Assembly (NCBI GenBank): GCA_049602155.1
Contig: JBMYRH010000018.1
Span: forward strand, 1 to 64,000
DNA: 64,000 nucleotides
Origin: JBMYRH01 sp049602155
Lineage (GTDB): Bacteria; Myxococcota_A; UBA9042; PHBI01; JBMYRH01
Direction of reading: 5' to 3'
This document shows positions 26,588-35,573 of this stretch, in pieces. The notes under the pieces were generated by a model. That model had not been told where the DNA came from and searched no databases. It was given only the letters and a program-made list of their open reading frames with translations. The position numbers and the translations under genes are program-made. Within the stretch, counting starts at the first letter, position 1; each line of letters starts with the position of its first letter.

Positions 26588-27823
26588 CTAATAGACGGAA
26601 GCGTCACCGTGCGCCGCAGCCACGACCAAGTCCATCCGGTCACCTCCCCAATAGAGAGACGTGTCGCCACCGGGTTGCTCCAAAGTGAAGGTTGGCGCTC
26701 CGAAAACCCCTTTCGCGATGGCTTCGCCCGTCGTCTCCTTTAAGGCAGCCTTGCCGGCGTCGGTCCCCGCGGCCTGCACCAAAGCTACACCGTCAAGGCC
26801 AAGGTCATCGGCAATCGCAGTGACCACAGACGGCTCCGAGATGTCACGGTCTTCGCACCAATAGCCCCTGAAGACGGCGTCGGTGAAGTCACGACCTGCG
26901 GGGGTGTTCGGTCCGATTTGGAGCAAGACGCGGAGCGGCAAGACCGTCCGCATCGGGAAGCGCGAGGGCCAACGGAGGGGCAACCCAGCCGCCTCCGCCT
27001 GCCGCTGCATGTCCGCCGCTGCCCAAGCACGCTTCGAACCGCTGAACGTGAAGAGCGGCACGTTGTCGGTGCCGACAGCCTTAAACACAGCCCCCAAGAG
27101 CATCGGGCGATACTGAACGTCATCCCCGAGCCGGTCACGCACCAACGCATTCCCGATGGCCGCAAAGGGAGAAGAGAAGTCAAACCAGAAGTCGACCATC
27201 GCAGCGTCGCCATCAGGCTCGACCCGGAGTGGAGCGCCACCAAGGGCGCGCTCCACATCCTTGAGTCGGTCTTGCCCCCAGTACACGATGTCGTCGACCA
27301 CGCAAGCCGGCGCCCCGAAGATCCCCAACTCTGTCGCTTCATCAGTCAGTGCACGCAGAGCGTCTTTGACCTCGGGCTTCTGCGCCGCGGCGAGGACCTC
27401 AGCCGCGTCATGCCCCTCGCGCGTCAGGACCGAGGCGACCCCCTCATCGCTGGCGAGGTCAATCCCATCAACCCAATAGGCGCGGTAAAAGGCGTGGACT
27501 AGCGGCATGTAGGGCTCCCCAACCACCAAGAGGCTCCTCAACGCCGTGACGGTGCGTATGGGGTGCCCAGCCGGGAAGGTCAGCGGCACCCCCCAATACG
27601 CAGCGAAGCGGCGCAGGTCGTTCCGCATGTGCCGTGCCTTCACCGGCGCGAGCGTCGCCGCGAGGTTCTGAGGCTGCTCCACGGCACGGAAGACGCCCCC
27701 AAGGAGCATCGGGCGTACGCGCATGGTCGCACCTGTACGCTCCGCCAAGGCCTCGACCTGAGTCGAGGCGAGGTAAGCGTAGGGGCAAGAGAAGTCGAAC
27801 CAGAAATCAAATGAGTTAGCCAT
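26588..27823 (-). CDS. Tandem-fused HCCA isomerase/DsbA-like thioredoxin-fold protein
   Basis: A 411-residue cytoplasmic protein made of two copies of the 2-hydroxychromene-2-carboxylate isomerase / GST-kappa-like fold. Copy 1 (residues about 5-195) starts FDFWFDFSCPYAYLAS, and copy 2 (about 209-405) starts VDFWFDFSSPFAAIGN. Each has an RPMLLG-V-F-A-V strand, a P-I/M-RTV-LR helix, and GIFGAPACVVDD or GVFGAPTFTLEQ followed by YWG-DR. Family members use a Ser in S-P-Y/F for glutathione chemistry. Copy 2 has that Ser (S218), while copy 1 has Cys13 in its place. The usual enzyme is a single domain of about 200 residues, so this is a duplication-fusion. The substrate is unknown. ATG 27823 is chosen by domain boundary; ATG 27835 is also possible. 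Confidence 0.8.
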   Translation of the reverse strand: MANSFDFWFDFSCPYAYLASTQVEALAERTGATMRVRPMLLGGVFRAVEQPQNLAATLAPVKARHMRNDLRRFAAYWGVPLTFPAGHPIRTVTALRSLLVVGEPYMPLVHAFYRAYWVDGIDLASDEGVASVLTREGHDAAEVLAAAQKPEVKDALRALTDEATELGIFGAPACVVDDIVYWGQDRLKDVERALGGAPLRVEPDGDAAMVDFWFDFSSPFAAIGNALVRDRLGDDVQYRPMLLGAVFKAVGTDNVPLFTFSGSKRAWAAADMQRQAEAAGLPLRWPSRFPMRTVLPLRVLLQIGPNTPAGRDFTDAVFRGYWCEDRDISEPSVVTAIADDLGLDGVALVQAAGTDAGKAALKETTGEAIAKGVFGAPTFTLEQPGGDTSLYWGGDRMDLVVAAAHGDASVY

Positions 27824-27851
27824 GCCCAACGACATACCACAGGCCAGCGGC

Positions 27852-29159
27852 TCAGGGGACGCTTGGGCTCAAAGGCAGGACCCAGACATCATCTAAGTCT
27901 GCGTTACCGGACCGAGGCGCGATGAAGGTCACGACCTCGGTCGATAAAGACGGGCTCCAAAGACCTGGCTCGTCGATCGTCTCCACGACCTTGCCCGTCG
28001 CCGCATCCGCGACCCGCAAGAGGGAACCCTCCCCAGCCGCCGTGTTGGCCTCCACCCACGCAACCTGAGCCCCGGCTGCATGCACTCGCCCCAAGAGCTC
28101 AGGGCTCAGCTCCGCGTGGACGCTGATGGCATGCGTCTCTCCAGTCGCGACGGCAGTACCGTAGACATCCGAGGGGATCATGCTGTCCGGGTTGATAATG
28201 CCCACCGGCATCATGCTGTCTGGGTTGATGATGAGCGGCTTCATGCTGTCCGGGTTGATGATCCCCGTCGCTTCGCGCCAGGTGATGAGGCCCGCAGCGA
28301 TGTCAATCGTCGAGACAAAGGCCCCAACCTCCCATGACTGCTCCACATCAAGCCCTTGCACGCGCAGTCGACGCTCGCCCTCGACCCAGGCGAGCACCTC
28401 GGTACCATCAGCGAGCATCCCCAGAGAGGGGGCCCGGTCATCCACATCCGAGGTCGTGACGCGCTTGGCCAGCGCTCCACTGCCCAGCTCAAGGCGGTAG
28501 ATCTCCGCTGCGCCATCTCCGCCGTCGACACAACCCCGGCAGTCCCGCCACGCCACTGAGTCGCCTAAAATAGTGGCCTCAACTTGAGCGCCAACCGCGG
28601 TCACCACCGCCTCCTCAAGGCCCGTCTCGAGATTGATAGCGAAGAGGTCAGGATCGCCGTATCTGTCGTCTACGTAGACCAGCCAACTCTCCGACAGCAC
28701 AAGCTGTGTCGGGTTGACCAGGTTTGGCACCCGAAGCTCAACTGGTTCTAGCCCCGTCAGTACATCCCACACGACGAGCACAGGCGTGCTCTGGCTAGCC
28801 GTCCGCTCCACCCAAGCGACCATGCCCCCTGACGCAGTCACCTGGCCTCGCGCGGCCACGGTGCCGGGGAAAAGGTAAGTGCCTGAGTCGAGCTCATCTG
28901 GCGGCTCCGGTCCGTTCCCTTCCTCCTGGGGCACATCCCCCCCCCCCAGGCTTACGTCTACAGGGCCCGAGATGTCCGGGAGCGGGCCAGGCCTCGTTGG
29001 CGCGGCACCGGACGTTCGGTTATCGACTGATTCGTCGGCTGCCATAAACCCCATACCGTCATCAGACGCTTCAGCACTCTCCCTGCTGCATGCGCCCAAA
29101 GCGACTAAGGACAGTGCGACGACAACGAGCCGTGGACGTACAGAGAAACCAAACTTCAC
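27852..29159 (-). CDS. Beta-propeller-like lipoprotein with an IINPDSM repeat insertion
   Basis: A 435-residue predicted lipoprotein (GTG 29159, lipobox LGAC, Cys24). After an acidic Pro/Gly-rich linker come TolB-like blades: GGMVAWVERTASQSTPVLVVWDVLTG, WLVYVDDRYGDPDLFAINLETG, DSVAWRDCRG, EVLAWVEGERRLRVQGLDVEQ, AQVAWVEANTAAGEGSLLRVADAATG. Such blades fold into a propeller that usually binds proteins. Residues about 299-327 interrupt a blade with three near-identical heptads IINPDSM separated by short linkers (KPL, MPVG). The function is unknown. The downstream HCCA-like gene is 28 bp away on the same strand and may be co-transcribed. Confidence 0.72.
   Translation of the reverse strand: MKFGFSVRPRLVVVALSLVALGACSRESAEASDDGMGFMAADESVDNRTSGAAPTRPGPLPDISGPVDVSLGGGDVPQEEGNGPEPPDELDSGTYLFPGTVAARGQVTASGGMVAWVERTASQSTPVLVVWDVLTGLEPVELRVPNLVNPTQLVLSESWLVYVDDRYGDPDLFAINLETGLEEAVVTAVGAQVEATILGDSVAWRDCRGCVDGGDGAAEIYRLELGSGALAKRVTTSDVDDRAPSLGMLADGTEVLAWVEGERRLRVQGLDVEQSWEVGAFVSTIDIAAGLITWREATGIINPDSMKPLIINPDSMMPVGIINPDSMIPSDVYGTAVATGETHAISVHAELSPELLGRVHAAGAQVAWVEANTAAGEGSLLRVADAATGKVVETIDEPGLWSPSLSTEVVTFIAPRSGNADLDDVWVLPLSPSVP
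28179..28262 (-). repeat. Three in-frame 21-bp repeats encoding IINPDSM
   Basis: Copies at 28179-28199, 28212-28232 and 28242-28262 read CATGCTGTCYGGGTTGATRAT on the plus strand, with at most two differences among them. Offsets of 33 and 30 bp keep the reading frame of the lipoprotein. Confidence 0.9.
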
Positions 29160-29180
29160 GCGAACCTACCTGAGCAACGA

Positions 29181-29199
29181 GACTGTGACCGGTACAGTC
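29181..29199. promoter_or_regulatory. Inverted repeat in the divergent intergenic region
   Basis: GACTGT-N7-ACAGTC, with ACCGGT as an inner palindrome, 22 bp upstream of the propeller-lipoprotein start. It could be an operator; no regulator is identifiable. Confidence 0.3.
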
Positions 29200-29350
29200 T
29201 GCAAGGACTAGGCCGAACGGTAAACCGCCGCTTTTCCGAACACAAACCGCCTGTGACGCCCATCAAATCCTGACCTGCGCGCCACAGTGTCAAGCTAGTA
29301 TACACCGCCCTGTCCAAGCCGCCTATCCGCACCGATGGCTCAGGGAACGA

Positions 29351-29379
29351 TTGACCCTCAATCGCGTGACACGTAGCGT
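29351..29379 (+). promoter_or_regulatory. Promoter of the ABC exporter operon (leaderless)
   Basis: TTGACC (29351-29356), 17-nt spacer, TAGCGT (29374-29379). The GTG start at 29386 is 6 nt after the -10 box, at the expected transcript start, and no ribosome site precedes it. Confidence 0.6.
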
Positions 29380-29385
29380 GGCGAC

Positions 29386-31173
29386 GTGGCCCAGCTAGAC
29401 CGATTTTGGCGGAACTACTTACGACGCTATGCCGGCTGGTACTTGCTGGGCGTGATCTGCCTGGTCGCGACCAACGCCCTGACCGTCGCGATCCCAGGAT
29501 TCGTGAAAGAGGCGATCGACGCCCTAGCACGGGGCGACGGCGCAAACGAAGCACGTGATTGGGCTATCGCCATCGTGTTCGCTGGCCTCGGCATCATCGT
29601 CGTGCGCACCCTGAGCCGGACGCTCTTCTTCAACCCCGGTCGCGCCGTTGAGTTCCGGGTCAAGAACGCGCTCTTCCGACACCTGCTGACGTTGCCACGG
29701 ACATTCTTCGACCGATTACCCGCTGGGGAGATCATCAGTCGAGGGACTAATGACACCAACGCAGTGCGCTCCTTGGCGGGCTTCGCGACGCTGCAGCTCT
29801 TCAACGTCGTCCTGATGCTAGCGCTGACCTTAGGGAAGATGACCACGATGGACCCGGTCATGACCCTCTACTGTGCGCTGCCGCTCACCGGTGCGCTCGT
29901 TGTCCTGCGCTTCGCCGTTCGAGCGATGTTTAGCTGGACCCGAGAGGCACAGAGCGAGATTGCGCGCCTCAGTGGGCGTATCCTTGAGACCTATCAATCC
30001 ATCGGCATGCTGCGCGCCTACGGCGCGATCGAGGCCTCCCACAGGCGCTTCGACGTCGCCAACGACCGCCTCTTAGAGATCGGCCTCGCGCTGACGCGCA
30101 TCCGCGCATGGCTTTTGCCCATCATCTCCGTCGTCGGTAGCCTCACTATTGTCCTCGTGCTCTTCGTGGGCGGTAGACGCGTCATCGCCGGGGACCTGTC
30201 CATTGGCGATATCGCGGCGTTCTCTGTCTACATCGGGATCCTAGTCAACGGCCTCATCAGCCTGGGCTGGATGGTCAACGCGATGCAGCGAGGCTGGATT
30301 GCCCTGGGCCGTGTGGATGAAGTGCTCGACGAACCGGTCGTCGCACATGAAGGCCGGCTGAGCCTGCCACCCGCGCGAGGGCAGGGGCCCGAGATCTCGG
30401 TCCGGAACCTCAGCTTCGGATATGACGCAGAGGCCCCCGTGCTGGACGACATCAGCTTTGACGTCGCCTCAGGTGAGGTGGTGGGTATCTTCGGGCTCAC
30501 GGGCTCCGGGAAGAGCACCCTGCTGAGCGTCCTGGCGCGTGTACACGAGGCGCCACCTGGCGCCGTGCACATGGACGGCGTCGACATCGCCGCGGCGCCT
30601 GTCCGCGCGCACTGGCACCGGCTCGCGTATGTGACCCAGGAGCCCTTCCTCTTCAGCCGCTCGATACGCGCCAACATCACCTGGGCGCTGGACACCGATG
30701 AGGTCGACGACAGCGCCTTACAGAGCGTCCTCAACGACGCATGCCTGACCCCAGACCTGGCGCAGTTCCCGGAGGGGATCTCCACCGTGGTCGGAGAGCG
30801 CGGCATCACCCTCTCTGGGGGACAACGACAGCGGGTTGCGCTGGCCCGCGCATTCTTTCGGGATTACGACCTGCTCCTCCTAGACGACGTCCTGAGCGCT
30901 GTCGACCACGCTACCGAAGAGCAGCTCGTCGATGCGATCTACGCGCGAACCGCCTTCGAGGGCGGCGGGCGCCGAACCGCCGTCATCGTGAGCCATCGGT
31001 TAAGCGTCCTCTCAAAGGCCGACCGCGTGCTTGTCCTCGAGGACGGCAAGATGGTCGACATCGCCCCACATGCCGAGTTGATCACCCGCGAGGACGGCGC
31101 ATATCGCCGTGCATGGCAGCTCCAGCAGGCGGCAGACCGCCTGGCAGCTCTCGAAGGGGGGCAGGGTGGCTAA
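29386..31173 (+). CDS. ABC exporter half-transporter, subunit with degenerate ATP site
   Basis: Type IV ABC exporter subunit of 595 residues with six transmembrane helices (residues about 15-310) fused to a nucleotide-binding domain. Walker A GLTGSGKST is near 371, the signature LSGGQRQRV near 475, and Walker B LLLLDDVLSAVD near 495, followed by VIVSHRLS. The residue after the Walker B Asp is Asp rather than the catalytic Glu. That substitution is found in the non-catalytic partner of heterodimeric exporters such as BmrC and TM287. The next gene supplies the complementary subunit and overlaps by 8 nt. The substrate is unknown (drug or lipid export is typical). Confidence 0.92.
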   Translation: MAQLDRFWRNYLRRYAGWYLLGVICLVATNALTVAIPGFVKEAIDALARGDGANEARDWAIAIVFAGLGIIVVRTLSRTLFFNPGRAVEFRVKNALFRHLLTLPRTFFDRLPAGEIISRGTNDTNAVRSLAGFATLQLFNVVLMLALTLGKMTTMDPVMTLYCALPLTGALVVLRFAVRAMFSWTREAQSEIARLSGRILETYQSIGMLRAYGAIEASHRRFDVANDRLLEIGLALTRIRAWLLPIISVVGSLTIVLVLFVGGRRVIAGDLSIGDIAAFSVYIGILVNGLISLGWMVNAMQRGWIALGRVDEVLDEPVVAHEGRLSLPPARGQGPEISVRNLSFGYDAEAPVLDDISFDVASGEVVGIFGLTGSGKSTLLSVLARVHEAPPGAVHMDGVDIAAAPVRAHWHRLAYVTQEPFLFSRSIRANITWALDTDEVDDSALQSVLNDACLTPDLAQFPEGISTVVGERGITLSGGQRQRVALARAFFRDYDLLLLDDVLSAVDHATEEQLVDAIYARTAFEGGGRRTAVIVSHRLSVLSKADRVLVLEDGKMVDIAPHAELITREDGAYRRAWQLQQAADRLAALEGGQGG

Positions 31174-32929
31174 GCAGACCGGTGACATCGCGCTCGTTCG
31201 CCGAATGTGGCCCTTTGTGCGGCCCTGGCGCATGTGGCTCGCGGCCGCCATGGTCCTCACCCCGCTCGGGGTCGGCGCAGGGCTGCTGCAGCCCATCTTA
31301 CTCAAACAGGGCATCGACGAGCACATCGCCGTCGGTGACCTCGATGGGCTCTCGGGGATCGCGCTCCTCTTCATCGGAGTAGTCGCGGTCGCCTTCACAG
31401 CGCGCGCCGCCGGCTCTTATGCCCTTCAAGTCGCTGGCCTCCGTGGGTTGACCGCCCTGCGACGGCACGTCTTCACCCACGTCACTACCCAGGACCAGCG
31501 CTTCTTTGACCGCCGCACAACCGGCTCACTGATGACGCGCACCACCAACGACGTCGAGGCCGTCTATGAGAGCCTCGCCTTTGGCGTGGTCAACCTCGTG
31601 ACCGACACGGTCATGATCGCCGGCATCCTGACCATCATGCTCGCGCTTGATTGGCGACTGACACTCATCTCCCTCAGCTTCGCTCCGCTCATCGTCCTCC
31701 TAGTGGACGTCTTCCGACGACGCTTGCGCTCGCTCTCACTCGTCATCCGCCGCTCACTGAGTGAACTGAACGGCTTCTTCGCTGAGTCAATCCACGGAAT
31801 CACGACCGTGCAGTTGGCCGGCGCTGAAGAGGGAGCGAAGCGTCAGTTCGGGGAGATGAGCCACCGCTACCTCGACGCCTATCGCCGCTCCAACTGGTGG
31901 GACGCGGGCCTATACGCGATCATGGATGGCCTCAGCGCGTTGGCGATCGGCCTCATGCTCTGGGATGGCACCGCGCGCTTTGGCACCGACGGTGTGACAG
32001 CCGGGCTGCTCATCGCCTTTGTCGACTACCTCGTGATGATCTTCGGCCCCATCCGCGAGCTCTCAGGACGCTTCGCCACCATCCAACGTGCCATCGCCGC
32101 CCTCGAGCGAATCTTCGGGCTGCTCGACGCCCAAGACCAGGTCGTCCCAGGGGCCAAGTCCCTGGACCATGTTGACGGCAGCCTGTCATTCAAAGATGTA
32201 CACTTCGCCTACGACGAAGAGCGCTCGGACGTCCTAAAGGGGGTCTCTTTCGACGTCGCTGCGGGCGAGGTGGTCGCCCTCGTCGGGGCCACCGGGTCAG
32301 GAAAGAGCACCCTTGGGCGCCTCTTGACCCGTACCTACGGTGGGTACACCGGGAGCATCACTGTCGACGGACATGAGCTCACCGAGCTCGACGCCCAGAG
32401 CGTGCGTCAGCATGTCGCCGTCGTGCACCAAGATGTCACACTCATCGAGGCGACCGTCGAGGATAACATCGCCCTGTGGCACCCAGAGATCGAGCCCGCA
32501 GACGTCGCGCGTGCCGCTGAGCTGGCCTGCGCCACCTCGTTCATTGAAGCCCTCCCCGAGGGCTTCAAGCATACGCTGAACGAGCGGGGCACGAACCTCT
32601 CGGCCGGAGAGGGGCAGCTCCTCTGCATCGCGCGGGCTCTTGCGCGCCCCGCCCCCATCGTGGTCCTGGATGAAGCCACCGCGAGCATTGACTCGGTGAC
32701 CGAGGCGAAGGTCGACGAGGCCCTCAGCCACCTCCTCCAAGACAGAACGGTGATGCTCATCGCGCACCGGCTCTCCACGATCACAAAAGCAGACCGCATC
32801 GTAGTCCTCCATGAGGGTCGCGTCGTAGAGCAAGGAACTCACACTGAGCTCCTTGCAATAGATGGGCGATATCGGCTGCTTGTGGAGGCTGGCGTGCTAG
32901 GGGCCAGCGGCGGTGCAGACCACGGTTGA
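31166..32929 (+). CDS. ABC exporter half-transporter, catalytic partner subunit
   Basis: A 587-residue partner with six transmembrane helices and an ATPase domain. Walker A GATGSGKST is near residue 375, Walker B IVVLDEATASID near 498 has the normal catalytic Glu, and LIAHRLSTI holds the switch His. Its signature is NLSAGEGQLL instead of LSGGQ. In the heterodimer this weak signature would face the Asp-bearing Walker B of the upstream subunit, giving one degenerate and one consensus ATP site as in BmrCD and TM287/288. GTG 31166 has GGGGGG upstream and overlaps the preceding stop. Confidence 0.92.
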   Translation: MAKQTGDIALVRRMWPFVRPWRMWLAAAMVLTPLGVGAGLLQPILLKQGIDEHIAVGDLDGLSGIALLFIGVVAVAFTARAAGSYALQVAGLRGLTALRRHVFTHVTTQDQRFFDRRTTGSLMTRTTNDVEAVYESLAFGVVNLVTDTVMIAGILTIMLALDWRLTLISLSFAPLIVLLVDVFRRRLRSLSLVIRRSLSELNGFFAESIHGITTVQLAGAEEGAKRQFGEMSHRYLDAYRRSNWWDAGLYAIMDGLSALAIGLMLWDGTARFGTDGVTAGLLIAFVDYLVMIFGPIRELSGRFATIQRAIAALERIFGLLDAQDQVVPGAKSLDHVDGSLSFKDVHFAYDEERSDVLKGVSFDVAAGEVVALVGATGSGKSTLGRLLTRTYGGYTGSITVDGHELTELDAQSVRQHVAVVHQDVTLIEATVEDNIALWHPEIEPADVARAAELACATSFIEALPEGFKHTLNERGTNLSAGEGQLLCIARALARPAPIVVLDEATASIDSVTEAKVDEALSHLLQDRTVMLIAHRLSTITKADRIVVLHEGRVVEQGTHTELLAIDGRYRLLVEAGVLGASGGADHG

Positions 32930-32954
32930 ACCTCGACCTGCCGTGGTCTATCTT
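32926..32954 (+). promoter_or_regulatory. Promoter of the transketolase operon
   Basis: TTGAAC (32926-32931, overlapping the stop of the ABC gene), 17-nt spacer, TATCTT (32949-32954). The GTG start at 32986 has GGAG before it. Confidence 0.55.
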
Positions 32955-32985
32955 CCGCTCGCCCCCCAGATACTGGAGCCCTGCC

Positions 32986-35052
32986 GTGCCGACCATTGAA
33001 CTCGACTCTCTCGTCGTCAACACGATCAAGACCCTCGCGATGGACGCGGTACAGGCGGCCAACTCGGGCCACCCTGGCATGCCAATGGGGACCGCCGACG
33101 CCGCCAGCGTGTTGTGGCGTCAGTTCCTGGTCGTGGACCCGAGCGCACCCGACTTCGTCGATCGCGACCGCTTCATCCTCTCAGCGGGCCACGGCAGCAT
33201 GTTGCTCTACGCACTGCTCCACCTCTCCGGCCACGACCTGCCCCTCGATGAGATCCGTAACTTCCGACAGATGGGCTCGAAGACCCCGGGCCACCCCGAG
33301 GTTGGACTGACACCAGGCGTCGAGACGACTACCGGCCCCTTAGGCCAGGGCGTCGCCAACGGTGTCGGCATGGCGATGGCCGAAGCCTACTTGGCAGCGA
33401 CCTTCAACCGCCCTGGGTTCACGATCGTGGACCACATGGTCTACGGGATCTGCTCCGACGGCGATCTCCAAGAGGGGATCAGCCACGAGGCCGCGAGCCT
33501 CGCTGGCCACTTGGGGCTCGGCAAGTTGGTCTTCCTCTGGGACGACAACCGCATCAGCATCGACGGCTCTACGGACCTCTCCTTCACCGAGGACGTCGCG
33601 ATGCGCTTCGAGTCCTACGGCTGGCATGTCCTGAGCGCCGATGGACACGACCACGCATCTGTCGCGAGCGCGCTAGAGGCCGGCCGCGCGGAGACGGGCC
33701 GCCCGACGCTCATCTGCACACGGACGCATATCGGCCACGGCAGCCCCAACAAGCAAGACACGGCAGCGTCGCACGGCGCTCCCCTGGGCCCCGAAGAGAT
33801 CCGCCTCACGAAAGAGGCTATCGGCTGGCCCTTCGCCGACGCGTTCCACGTCCCTAGCGACGTGTATGGTGCCTTTGACGAGATGAAGGCCCGTGGCGCA
33901 GACCGACGCCAGCGCTGGGACGAGACCTTCCGTGGCTACAAAGAGGCTCACCCCGACCTGGCCGCCCAGTGGCAAGCCATCCACACCGGTGACGGACTGC
34001 CAGAGAACATCGAGTCCTTGATGCCTACCTGGGCCGAGGACGCCAAAGAGGCTACGCGCGCCTCCTCGGGCAAGGTCATCAACAGCCTCGCCGAGCACGT
34101 CCCCATGCTGTGGGGCGGCTCTGCAGACCTCGCTGGCTCAAACAAGACGTACGTCAACGGTAAACCCGCCTTCCAGCGCGACACGCCCGCCGGCAGGAAC
34201 CTGCACTACGGCGTCCGCGAGCACGCGATGGGTGCCGCGATGAACGGCATGGCCTTGCATGGCCCAGTGATCCCTTACGGCGGCACCTTCTTGACGTTCT
34301 CCGACTACATGCGTCCCTCCATGCGCCTCGCCTCCTTGATGCATCAACGGGCGATCTACGTGATGACGCACGACAGCATCTTCCTCGGAGAGGACGGACC
34401 GACGCATCAGGCCGTCGAGCACGCCATGGCGCTGCGCCAAATCCCCGGGCTACATGTCATGCGACCGGCAGACGGGCGAGAGACCGCCGCGGCCTGGCTG
34501 GCGGCGATGCGCCGCACCGATGGCCCCACCGCGCTGCTGTTGACCCGCCAAGGGCTCCCGCAGCTCCCAGGGACCGCCGCTGCCATCGAGGGCGTCGAGC
34601 GTGGCGCCTACATCGTCCAGGGCGATCCCGACACCACCCCAGACATCATCCTCATCGGCACCGGTTCAGAGCTGCACCTCTGCACACAGGCCGCCAAAGC
34701 GCTTGAAGGCAGCGGAGTAAGCACACGGGTCGTCTCCATGACGTCGATGGCCCGGTTCGATGCACAATCCGATGCCTACCGTGATGCCATTCTGCCCTCG
34801 GCATGCCCCGTACGCTTGAGCGTCGAGGCCGGGCGGACAAAGGGCTGGGAGACCTACGTCGGCCCCTTCGGCGGGAGCGTCGGCGTGGACCGCTTTGGAG
34901 AGTCGGCCCCGGCGTCTGATTTGGCGACCTTCTTTGGGATCTCGTTGGACAACGTCTTGAACCAGGCCCAGGCGCTCCTCGATCGCTTCGAGGCCGATGC
35001 CCATGCACGCATCGCGAGCCTTGAGGCCGCCGTCGCACGTCGCGCCGGGTGA
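32986..35052 (+). CDS. tkt: Transketolase
   Basis: Thiamine diphosphate enzyme moving C2 units in the non-oxidative pentose phosphate pathway. The 688-residue length is normal. Hallmarks: MDAVQAANSGHPGMPMG at the N-terminus, SAGHGSMLLYALLHLSG, GPLGQGVANGVGMA, the ThDP-binding SDGDLQEGISHEA with DDNRISIDG, HIGHGSPNK, the pyrimidine-domain YGVREHAMGAAMNG near residue 410, and HDSIFLGEDGPTHQ near 470. GTG 32986 has TGGAGCC upstream and matches the family start. It is first in a coupled operon: its stop overlaps the next GTG by 4 nt. Confidence 0.97.
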   Translation: MPTIELDSLVVNTIKTLAMDAVQAANSGHPGMPMGTADAASVLWRQFLVVDPSAPDFVDRDRFILSAGHGSMLLYALLHLSGHDLPLDEIRNFRQMGSKTPGHPEVGLTPGVETTTGPLGQGVANGVGMAMAEAYLAATFNRPGFTIVDHMVYGICSDGDLQEGISHEAASLAGHLGLGKLVFLWDDNRISIDGSTDLSFTEDVAMRFESYGWHVLSADGHDHASVASALEAGRAETGRPTLICTRTHIGHGSPNKQDTAASHGAPLGPEEIRLTKEAIGWPFADAFHVPSDVYGAFDEMKARGADRRQRWDETFRGYKEAHPDLAAQWQAIHTGDGLPENIESLMPTWAEDAKEATRASSGKVINSLAEHVPMLWGGSADLAGSNKTYVNGKPAFQRDTPAGRNLHYGVREHAMGAAMNGMALHGPVIPYGGTFLTFSDYMRPSMRLASLMHQRAIYVMTHDSIFLGEDGPTHQAVEHAMALRQIPGLHVMRPADGRETAAAWLAAMRRTDGPTALLLTRQGLPQLPGTAAAIEGVERGAYIVQGDPDTTPDIILIGTGSELHLCTQAAKALEGSGVSTRVVSMTSMARFDAQSDAYRDAILPSACPVRLSVEAGRTKGWETYVGPFGGSVGVDRFGESAPASDLATFFGISLDNVLNQAQALLDRFEADAHARIASLEAAVARRAG

Positions 35053-35573
35053 GCTCGCTGCTCAGCACAGCGCTTTGGTGCGCAGGCGCCATAGTGGCCA
35101 CGACACCTGGGCTCGTAAGCGAGGAGCTGTCCCTCAAGACGATGCCCGTGGAGCACGCGCTGGTCATCCACGAGCGCGTGCTCGGAGCGGCCCCGGGCGT
35201 CCAGGTCACTGCGAGCCCCAAGGGAGACGCTGTCATCGTCAAGGACCGACCGATGCGCATCGCGCAGTTCCGCGATCTCTTGAGGATGCTCGATCTGCCC
35301 GGCGCCAAGGGGCGCCGTATCTTTGTGCGCCCGGTCCAGCACCGCCTAGCCTCCGACCTCGTCGACGTCACGCGGCGGGTCTTGGGCGACACCATCGGCA
35401 GAGACGTCGGGTTCGCACCAGACGATCGCTCTAACCAGCTGATCGTGCGTGCTACCCCGCCACAATATCGGACCATTGACCGCCTGCTTAGGCGCCTCGA
35501 CATCCGCCCTAAGGACGAGCGACGTATCTTCGTCCTCCCGGGCCGCACATCGCTCCCCTTGCCCGGACAATGA
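35049..35573 (+). CDS. Small exported protein with secretin N-domain-like fold
   Basis: A 174-residue protein with an N-terminal hydrophobic segment (LLSTALWCAGAIVATTPGLVS) that may serve as signal peptide. The body resembles secretin short (N) domains of GspD/PilQ: RIFVRPVQHRLASDLVDVTRRVLGD, then FAPDDRSNQLIVRATPPQYRTIDRLLRRLDI, the beta-alpha-beta 'D-x-R-S-N-x-L-I-V' signature. No secretin pore domain is present, so it is a stand-alone N-domain protein or an adaptor. GTG 35049 overlaps the tkt stop, and the TGA overlaps the next ATG, so it is embedded in the operon. Confidence 0.72.
   Translation: MSSLLSTALWCAGAIVATTPGLVSEELSLKTMPVEHALVIHERVLGAAPGVQVTASPKGDAVIVKDRPMRIAQFRDLLRMLDLPGAKGRRIFVRPVQHRLASDLVDVTRRVLGDTIGRDVGFAPDDRSNQLIVRATPPQYRTIDRLLRRLDIRPKDERRIFVLPGRTSLPLPGQ

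Noticed and set aside
28179..28262. Regularly spaced short repeats resembling a tiny CRISPR array
   Set aside because: Repeats and 'spacers' are in frame inside a lipoprotein gene, spacers are 9-12 bp, and no cas gene is near.
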